Source: Streptomyces qaidamensis (lineage in GTDB: Bacteria > Actinomycetota > Actinomycetes > Streptomycetales > Streptomycetaceae). From it: 64,000 bases of DNA. Position numbers and translations under genes: made by a program. The first letter of the stretch is position 1; the number at the start of each line of letters is the position of its first letter. Below the pieces are notes generated by a model that saw nothing but the letters and a program-made list of their open reading frames with translations, searched no databases and was not told the origin of the DNA. The stretch spans positions 8,184,001 to 8,248,000 of the forward strand of contig NZ_CP015098.1 of the NCBI RefSeq assembly GCF_001611795.1, given 5' to 3'. Below, in pieces: positions 58,151 through 64,000 of this stretch.

Positions 58151-58235
58151 CCGCTTGTTCACCTGGCGGGAGTGGCGGAAACCAGCCACGCCGGACGAGG
58201 ATGTCCCTTCCCCACATCTGCATCAGGAGCAACAA

Positions 58236-59216
58236 GTGAACGTCTCGCTGTCCGTGTGGCTGCTGACCGTGGCAGCCCTGTGCGTACTCGTCGCCGTGGA
58301 CTTCTTCGTCGGCCGCAAGCCGCACGACGTCTCGATCAGAGAAGCCGGGACGTGGACGGTGGTGTGGGTGGTCCTGGCCGTGCTGTTCGGCGTGGGGCTG
58401 TGGTACTTCGATGGGAGCGGGCCCGCGGGTGAGTTCTTCGCCGGGTACATCACCGAGAAGTCGCTCAGTGTCGACAACCTCTTCGTCTTCGTCCTGATCA
58501 TGAGCAAGTTCGCGGTGCCCACGCAGTACCAGCAGCGGGTGCTGATGATCGGCGTCCTGATGGCCCTGGTGCTGCGGGCGGTGTTCATCGCGGCGGGCGC
58601 GGCGATCATCTCCACCTTCTCCTGGGTGTTCTACCTCTTCGGCGCGTTCCTGATCTGGACCGCCTGGAAGCTGGTCCAGGACGCCCGCACGCAGGACCAC
58701 GAGGAGGAGTACCAGGAGAACAAGCTGCTGAAGATGGCGGAGCAGCGCTTCGGCGTGGCCGACCGCTACCACGGCACGAAGCTGTTCATCACCGAGAACG
58801 GCAAGCGCATCATGACGCCCATGCTGGTCGTGATGCTCGCGATCGGCTCGACCGACGTGCTGTTCGCCCTCGACTCCATCCCCGCCATCTACGGCCTGAC
58901 GCAGGACCCGTACATCGTGTTCACCGCGAACGCCTTCGCCCTCATGGGCCTGCGCCAGCTGTACTTCCTCATCGGCGGCCTGCTGAAGAAGCTGGTCCAC
59001 CTCTCCTACGGCCTGTCGATCATCCTCGGCTTCATCGGCGTGAAGCTGGTGCTGCACGCGCTGCACGAGTCGGGTGTCCACGTCCCCGAGATCGGCATCC
59101 CGTTCTCGCTGAGCTTCATCGTGCTGGTCCTGGCGGTGACGACCTTCACGAGCCTGCGCGCCTCGCGCAAGCAGGCGGCCGAGGAGGCGGCCCGCTCGGC
59201 CGCCGAGTCCGGCTAG
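58236..59216 (+). CDS. TerC-family membrane protein
   Basis: A 326-residue TerC protein with about nine membrane segments. Conserved acidic sites: SVDNLFVFVLIMSKF (Asp) and GSTDVLFALDSIPAIYG (Asp pair), thought to carry Mn2+ or other metal ions in TerC/Alx exporters. It is linked to metal efflux and tellurite resistance. GTG 58236 is preceded by AGGAGC; an upstream in-frame ATG at 58155 lacks family similarity. The leader (58151-58235) can fold into GTGGC/GCCAC stems but I see no clear yybP-ykoY riboswitch. Confidence 0.9.
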   Translation: MNVSLSVWLLTVAALCVLVAVDFFVGRKPHDVSIREAGTWTVVWVVLAVLFGVGLWYFDGSGPAGEFFAGYITEKSLSVDNLFVFVLIMSKFAVPTQYQQRVLMIGVLMALVLRAVFIAAGAAIISTFSWVFYLFGAFLIWTAWKLVQDARTQDHEEEYQENKLLKMAEQRFGVADRYHGTKLFITENGKRIMTPMLVVMLAIGSTDVLFALDSIPAIYGLTQDPYIVFTANAFALMGLRQLYFLIGGLLKKLVHLSYGLSIILGFIGVKLVLHALHESGVHVPEIGIPFSLSFIVLVLAVTTFTSLRASRKQAAEEAARSAAESG

Positions 59217-59238
59217 GCGACCGGCCGGGGGCCTGCTC

Positions 59239-60429
59239 TCAGACGACTCCGTCCGCGCGGAGGGCCGCCACCTCCTCGGCGGTGCGGCCCAGTTCCGTCA
59301 GGATCGCATCGGTGTGCTCGCCCACGGCCGGCACGGGGTCCATGCGCGCGGGCAGGCCCGCGAGGTCGGCGGGCGGGAGCAGGGCCTCCACGGTGGCGCC
59401 CGGCACCTCGACCTCGCTCCAGCGGCCACGGGCGGCCAGCACGGGATGGTCCAGGAAGGCGGCGACGTCGTTGACCCCGGCGCAGGCGATGCCGATGCGC
59501 TCCAGGTCCTTCAGGATCTCGTCCGAGCCGGAGCGGGCGAACCGCTCGGCGACGACGGCGTTCAGCTCCTCGCGGTGGGCGACACGGTCGGAGCCGGTGG
59601 CGAACCGCGGATCGTCCACCAGCTCCGGACGGCCGAGGAACTCGGCGCACAGCGCCACCCATTCCCGCTCGTTCTGGATGGAGAACAGCACCTCCTGGCC
59701 GTCGGCGGCGGTGTACGTCCCGTACGGCGCGATGGTGGCGTGCTGCGTGCCGAGCCGCGGAGGCTGGGTGCCGCCGTGCCGGGTGTAGTACGCGGGCTGG
59801 CCCATCCACTCCGCCAGCGCCTCGAACAGGGACACCTCCACGGGGTGCGCCTCGCCGGTGGTGGCGCGGGTGTACAGGGCGGTGAGGACGCCGCTGTAGG
59901 CGTACATCCCGGCGGCGATGTCGGCGACGGAGATCCCGGTCCGGGCGGTCCCGTCGGGGGTGCCGGTCAGCGACACCAGCCCGGTCTGGCACTGGACGAG
60001 CAGGTCGTAGGCCTTGCGGTCGGACCAGGGGCCGGTCGTGCCGTAGCCGGAGATCGTGCACGGAATCAGGCCCGGGCGGCGGTCGGTGACGGTGGCGGCG
60101 TCCAGCCCGAGGCGGGCGGCGGCGCCCGGGGCGAGGTTCTGTACGAAGACGTCGGCGCCGTCGAGGAGGTCGTGCAGGATCTCGTGGCCCCGGGGGTCCT
60201 TCAGGTCGAGGGTGAGGGACTCCTTGGATCGGTTCAGCCAGACGAAGTAGCTGGAGTGGCCGTGCACCGTCGTGTCGTACCTGCGGGCGAAGTCGCCGCC
60301 GCCCGGCCGCTCCACCTTGATCACGCGGGCGCCGAGGTCGGCGAGCTGCCGGGTGGCGTAGGGCGCCGCCACGGCCTGCTCCAGACTGACCACCGTGACC
60401 CCGGCCAGGGGATACCGCTGCACGCTCAT
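59239..60429 (-). CDS. Class III CoA-transferase (CaiB/BaiF family)
   Basis: 396 residues: VVSLEQAVAAPYATRQLADL and GARVIKVERPGGGDFARRYD at the N-terminus, catalytic Asp in KAYDLLVQCQTGL, then GISVADIAAGMYAYSGVL. Such enzymes move CoA between organic acids such as formyl-, oxalyl-, carnitinyl- or mesaconyl-CoA. The next gene upstream on the same strand is a PucR-type protein, a plausible regulator of its use. Confidence 0.9.
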   Translation of the reverse strand: MSVQRYPLAGVTVVSLEQAVAAPYATRQLADLGARVIKVERPGGGDFARRYDTTVHGHSSYFVWLNRSKESLTLDLKDPRGHEILHDLLDGADVFVQNLAPGAAARLGLDAATVTDRRPGLIPCTISGYGTTGPWSDRKAYDLLVQCQTGLVSLTGTPDGTARTGISVADIAAGMYAYSGVLTALYTRATTGEAHPVEVSLFEALAEWMGQPAYYTRHGGTQPPRLGTQHATIAPYGTYTAADGQEVLFSIQNEREWVALCAEFLGRPELVDDPRFATGSDRVAHREELNAVVAERFARSGSDEILKDLERIGIACAGVNDVAAFLDHPVLAARGRWSEVEVPGATVEALLPPADLAGLPARMDPVPAVGEHTDAILTELGRTAEEVAALRADGVV

Positions 60430-60538
60430 GCCTCAAGCTCCCGGATCGTGTAGAGAGGCCGCCCGGACAGTCTGCCGCAGGGAACGAGCGGCCGGGCGGG
60501 CCGCCGGCGCGATCCGGATCACGTCGGGCGTACGGCGT

Positions 60539-61951
60539 TCACGGCCGGGCCAGCCTGCGCATCGTCAGGGCCAGTTGCAGCCGGAGCCGGCCCTGCGGGG
60601 TGCGCAGCGGCCAGCCGAGGAGGTGCTCGGCGTGGGTCAGCCGGTCCTGGAGTGTGGAGTGGTGGACGTTGATCCCGGCGGCGGCCGCCCGCAGGCTCCC
60701 CGACGACGCGACCGCGTGCAGGGTGGCCGGCAGCCAGGGGGTGTTCGCCGCGGCGGCCTCCAGCGCACGGACGTCGGGTGGCGGCTCGGAGCCCGGCGCG
60801 ACGACATCGGCGAGGAGGGCGATCCCGCCCAGCTCGTCGGCGTGCACGACCTGAGGCCCGGGGTCCTGCGGCGTGCCCTCGGCGGTGAACCGCAGCGCGG
60901 TCCGGGCCTCGGCCCAGGACCGGGGCAACTCCAGCACGGGAACGGCGGGTCCGACACCGAGACGCCCGGCGGGCAGACGCGGGTCCGGGGGAGCGGGCCG
61001 GAGACCGGTGACGGTGGAGGCCGGGTCGGCGGTCGGTCCGGTCCGGGGACGGGGAGCGGCGGCCTGCGCGGCCGATGGGCGGGCTTCGGGGGTGAGCACC
61101 CCTGCGCCGGTCCGGAGTCCCGGCGCTGACCGGGCGGCCGAGCGGGCTGGATCGCCGGACCGCGAGGGCGTCGCGCCGCCCGCGCGGTCGGGCCGGGGCG
61201 GTGCGTCGGTGGCGTCGGCCGCGTCGGTGTTTGTCGTGCCGTGGACGGTGGCGGGGCGTGGAGGGGTTGCGGGGTTCGTTGCGCCGGTGTGTGGCCGGGC
61301 GGGGGCTTCCGCGGCCGTTCGGCCCGCGAGCGGCGCTGTCTCCGCGTCGGCGGGTATCACCTGTGGCCGGCCGTTCAGCGCGGCGAGGACCCGGGCCGGG
61401 GCCGTGGGGTCCAGACCGAGGCGGCGGGCGGCGTGCAGGCGGGCCTGCTCGGGGGCCGTGGCGTCGAGGAGGGTCTCGACCAGGGCCGGGTCGTCTGCCG
61501 GGGCACGCCCACGCGTGCGGTCGAGAACCAGCCGGAGGGCACCGGCGGCCCGTTCGAGGATCACGGCGTCGACGACGCTGGGGGCGACGGGCGCGGCCGC
61601 GCCGTCGCGCGCGCCCTGCCCCGTCGCCGCGAGGCCGCCGGACCCGGCTCCGTCCCCTCCCCGCTCCAGCCACAACACCCCCGCGCCGCCCGGGCTCAAG
61701 GCCGCCGACGGCCAGGCCGGATCCGGCGGGACGTCGGTGTCACTCCGAGCGCCGTCGGCCTCCACCCGGACGTGTACGCGCCGCTCCGGGTCCACCAGCC
61801 GGGCCGGACAGCCGGCCAGGACCGCGGCACCGCGCACGAGTGCCTCCACCCCGGCCCTGGACTCGGCCAGGCGGTCGAAGTAGGCGATGACCCGGACCGC
61901 CGCACCGGCATCCGGATCGAGGGCGGTCAGCCGCCCGGCCAGCTCTTTCAT
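60539..61951 (-). CDS. PucR-like regulator with a long low-complexity insert
   Basis: 470 residues. The C-terminal PucR helix-turn-helix is clear (LHAVASSGSLRAAAAGINVH and HSTLQDRLTHAEHLLGWPLR). Residues roughly 245-340 are an Ala/Pro/Arg/Thr-rich insert between the sensory and output parts, which makes the protein longer than typical PucR regulators. ATG 61951 is preferred over an upstream open frame that lacks similarity. Divergence of the insert from its neighbours suggests a recently grown linker. Likely controls the adjacent CoA-transferase gene. Confidence 0.75.
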   Translation of the reverse strand: MKELAGRLTALDPDAGAAVRVIAYFDRLAESRAGVEALVRGAAVLAGCPARLVDPERRVHVRVEADGARSDTDVPPDPAWPSAALSPGGAGVLWLERGGDGAGSGGLAATGQGARDGAAAPVAPSVVDAVILERAAGALRLVLDRTRGRAPADDPALVETLLDATAPEQARLHAARRLGLDPTAPARVLAALNGRPQVIPADAETAPLAGRTAAEAPARPHTGATNPATPPRPATVHGTTNTDAADATDAPPRPDRAGGATPSRSGDPARSAARSAPGLRTGAGVLTPEARPSAAQAAAPRPRTGPTADPASTVTGLRPAPPDPRLPAGRLGVGPAVPVLELPRSWAEARTALRFTAEGTPQDPGPQVVHADELGGIALLADVVAPGSEPPPDVRALEAAAANTPWLPATLHAVASSGSLRAAAAGINVHHSTLQDRLTHAEHLLGWPLRTPQGRLRLQLALTMRRLARP

Positions 61952-62030
61952 AGGCCCATAGTGCGGTATGCGGCCGCTCTTGCGGCCGTCGGCGTTCGAC
62001 GGCCGCACCGGGGCCCGCCGACCCCGGCCG

Positions 62031-63005
62031 TCACACCCCCAGCAGCCTCCGCAGCCAGGCCACCTGCGCCCCGCGAGCCGCCTGCGACACCGCCGCCTGA
62101 GGCGCGAACCCGTCGAAACCGTGGAAGCCGCCCGGCCACACATGCAGTTCGGCCACCCCTCCGGCCTGCCAGATGCGCGACGCGTAGGCGACGACCTCGT
62201 CCCGGAAGGTCTCCGCCGAGCCGACGTCGAGGAAGGCCGGAGGCAGCCCCGTCAGGTCCTCGGCGCGGGCCGGAGCCGCGTACGCCGGTACGTCGGGGCC
62301 ACCGCGGCGCGAGCCCAGCAGCGCGGTCCAGCCGGTCTCGTTGGCGGTGCGGTCCCACACTCCGAGGCCCGCCATCTGGTACGTGGAGGGCGTGTCGTTG
62401 CGGTCGTCGAGCATCGGGCACATCAGAACCTGCCCGATCGGCTGGGGCCCCTTGCGGTCCCGGGTGAGCAGGGCCAGGGCCGCGCACAGCCCGCCGCCGG
62501 CGCTCGCACCCGCGATGACGATCCGGTCGGGGTCGGCGCCGATGTCGGCGGCGTGATCCGCGGTCCACAGCAGCCCGGCGTACACGTCCTCGACCGGCGC
62601 GGGATGCGGGTGCTCCGGCGCCAGCCGGTACTCGACGGACACCACGACGGCGTCCAGAGCCTGCGCCCACGCCAGCGGTACGTCCACCCCGACCCGGTTG
62701 TTGCCGATGACCATGCCGCCGCCGTGCACGTGGTAGATCACGGGACGCGGCCCGGCGGACTCCGCCGCGGCCGGGCGGCAGATCAGCAGCGAGATGTCCG
62801 GCTCACCCTGCGGCCCGGGCACCTGCCGGTCCTCCACCTCGAACGCCCCGCCCATGGTCAGGTCCAGGTCGGCCAGCATCTGGATGCCCGGGCCCTGGCG
62901 CACCTCGGCGATCTCGTCGGGGGCCAGCCCCGGGCTGATCATGTCCTTGATCAGCTCCAGGGCGGCGGCGAGTTCGGGGTCGAACGGGGGCGGTACGTGT
63001 GTCAT
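62031..63005 (-). CDS. HSL-family alpha/beta hydrolase (esterase)
   Basis: 324 residues with the hormone-sensitive-lipase oxyanion motif YHVHGGGMVIGNN, nucleophile AGASAGGGLCAAL (G-A-S-A-G rather than the usual GDSAG), acid DVGSAETFRDEV and His WPGGFHGFDGFAP. It hydrolyses short-chain esters. Start ATG 63005 is the only good candidate. No partner gene is evident. Confidence 0.9.
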   Translation of the reverse strand: MTHVPPPFDPELAAALELIKDMISPGLAPDEIAEVRQGPGIQMLADLDLTMGGAFEVEDRQVPGPQGEPDISLLICRPAAAESAGPRPVIYHVHGGGMVIGNNRVGVDVPLAWAQALDAVVVSVEYRLAPEHPHPAPVEDVYAGLLWTADHAADIGADPDRIVIAGASAGGGLCAALALLTRDRKGPQPIGQVLMCPMLDDRNDTPSTYQMAGLGVWDRTANETGWTALLGSRRGGPDVPAYAAPARAEDLTGLPPAFLDVGSAETFRDEVVAYASRIWQAGGVAELHVWPGGFHGFDGFAPQAAVSQAARGAQVAWLRRLLGV

Positions 63006-63424
63006 GGCGTCTCCTCACGCGAGGTCACGGCGGCTCGGGCAGCCATGGTCGGCCCGGTGGCCCCGGCAGCGGGCGCCGCCGTGCGGCGGAACCTGCCCGC
63101 CGTTCGGCGGGTGGCGCGGCGGGGCCGGGCGGGGTGCGCCGCGCAGAGCACGGCGCCGGAGGGACACGTCCACGGGCACACGCCCGCCGCCGGCTCGGCG
63201 GTCAGCGTAGCGGCCGGGAGGACCCGCACCGCAGGGGACGGCGACTCCTGCCCTCCCGGGGCGCCGTCTCCTCGCGGGGCCCGCTCTCCGTCACAGCCGT
63301 ACGGCCTCTGTCACGGTCCGGGTACGCCTCGCGCGTACTTCTGGCCACGCGACCGCAGTGGCCGAAAGATGGGGGTCCGAGCGTGACCGGCCGCTGGGGA
63401 GCGGCCGCCTTGGGGGGACGGGAA
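63006..63424. other. About 420 bp between esterase and kinase genes
   Basis: GC-rich with no recognisable coding frame, repeat or RNA gene. It should contain the divergent promoters of the esterase and the kinase; I see no confident -35/-10 pair. Confidence 0.3.
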
Positions 63425-64000
63425 ATGAACGCATGGGCGGTGCCCGGGTACACCGAGTCGCTGGAGCTCGGGTCGGGGGCGAGCGGGCGGGTGGTCCTCG
63501 CCGTGCACGAGGAGACCGGTGTGCCGGTGGCCGTGAAGTACCTCAGCGAGTCGCTGCGCACCCGGCCGGGCTTCGTGCACGACTTCCGGGCGGAGGCGCG
63601 GCTGCTCGGCGGGCTGGGGAGCCCTCATGTCGCCGGGCTGTACGAGTACGTCGAGAGTCCGGACGGCGCCGCCATCGTGATGGAGCTGGTCGACGGCGTC
63701 CCGCTGCGCACGCTGCTCAGGAGGGAAGGCCCGCTCGCTCCCGAGGCCGCGCTCGTCGTCCTCAAGGGATCGCTGCTCGGTCTGGCCGACGCACACCGCG
63801 TCGGCGTCGTCCACCGCGACTACAAGCCGGAGAACGTCCTGGTCGCTCCGGACGGATCCTCCAAGCTGGTCGACTTCGGCATCGCGGTGGACGCGGGCAC
63901 CAGCGCGGGCGTGGCGGGCACCCCGTCCTACATGGCCCCCGAGCAGTGGACCGGCGCACCCGCCTCCCCGGCCGCCGACGTGTACGCGGCCACGGCCACC
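63425..64000 (+). CDS. Ser/Thr protein kinase (3' end beyond the window)
   Basis: 192 residues visible. ELGSGASGRVVLA is the nucleotide loop, VAVKYLSE holds the catalytic Lys, VVHRDYKPENVLV the HRD catalytic loop, LVDFGIAVD the DFG motif, and GTPSYMAPEQW the P+1/APE region. These show an active-type kinase, unlike the HGD kinase at 45914. The ATG follows GGGGGGACGGGAA. Domains after the kinase core cannot be seen because the window ends. Confidence 0.88.
   Translation, partial: MNAWAVPGYTESLELGSGASGRVVLAVHEETGVPVAVKYLSESLRTRPGFVHDFRAEARLLGGLGSPHVAGLYEYVESPDGAAIVMELVDGVPLRTLLRREGPLAPEAALVVLKGSLLGLADAHRVGVVHRDYKPENVLVAPDGSSKLVDFGIAVDAGTSAGVAGTPSYMAPEQWTGAPASPAADVYAATAT

Noticed and set aside
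58151..58235. yybP-ykoY-type manganese riboswitch before TerC
   Set aside because: Small stems are possible, but I could not find the conserved core and the leader is only about 85 bp.
1..64000. Insertion sequences, integrases, tRNA or rRNA genes
   Set aside because: No transposase or integrase motifs, terminal inverted repeats or tRNA-like folds were recognised, so island transfer by a mobile element cannot be shown from this window.

Overview
The window is high-GC actinomycete DNA, almost certainly a Streptomyces chromosome. Strong GC bias at third codon positions, many GTG/TTG starts, ATGA/GTGA/TTGA stop-start overlaps, twin-arginine substrates, an SCO2400-family membrane protein, a spore-associated-protein-like secreted protein, an Hrd-type sigma factor and two PucR regulators all point that way. 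All names below come from reading motifs and layout; no database search was run.

Layout. (1) 1-4.9 kb: flank with a partial microbial-PARG-like gene, a PemK/MazF toxin-like gene, an amidase, a secreted GH43-AbfB glycosidase and a possibly truncated GPP34-like gene. (2) 4.8-39.9 kb: a large catabolic island. It holds a self-sufficient P450-reductase fusion, a zinc alcohol dehydrogenase, an aldehyde dehydrogenase, a PucR regulator, a quinone-oxidoreductase-like MDR protein, an ATZ/TRZ amidohydrolase, a BMP-type ABC importer, an aldo/keto reductase, VOC and SnoaL-like proteins, a flavin reductase, a PnuC transporter, a sugar-type binding lipoprotein, a FAH-family hydrolase, a second amidohydrolase, an HpcH/HpaI aldolase, a cupin, an IclR regulator, a 7Fe-type ferredoxin with its reductase, a Rieske dioxygenase (alpha, beta), a Dabb-extradiol dioxygenase fusion, an M20-like protein, a two-subunit 3-oxoacid CoA-transferase and a TauD-like dioxygenase with a 46-aa companion. 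(3) 39.9-43.2 kb: decayed sequence around a Tat-exported FAD oxidoreductase. (4) 43.2-64 kb: ordinary Streptomyces content, including an FHA-like/Ser-Thr kinase pair whose kinase carries an extracellular lytic-transglycosylase-like domain, a beta-lactamase-like protein, a group 2 sigma factor, a CapA-like protein, archease, DJ-1/GlxA proteins, TerC, a class III CoA-transferase, a PucR protein and a second kinase cut by the window end.

How the island may work. The genes outline import (BMP ABC system, possibly others), ring activation (Rieske dioxygenase with ferredoxin and reductase; P450; TauD), ring opening (Dabb-extradiol protein), hydrolysis and retro-aldol cleavage (FAH, HpcH/HpaI, amidohydrolases), alcohol and aldehyde oxidation, and CoA transfer to a 3-oxoacid. 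The substrate is probably aromatic and may carry an amide or another hydrolysable C-N bond, but the sequence does not identify it.

The most interesting signal is a repeated non-coding motif, TCTCGCAWT / AWTGCGAGA. It is often a 13-bp palindrome (CTCGCA-N-TGCGAG) or a direct repeat at exactly 20-bp spacing, and it lies in or beside most candidate promoters of the island. This suggests a single dedicated regulon, possibly under the resident IclR protein. Several of these promoters look divergent and overlapping, or place the transcription start at the start codon (leaderless).
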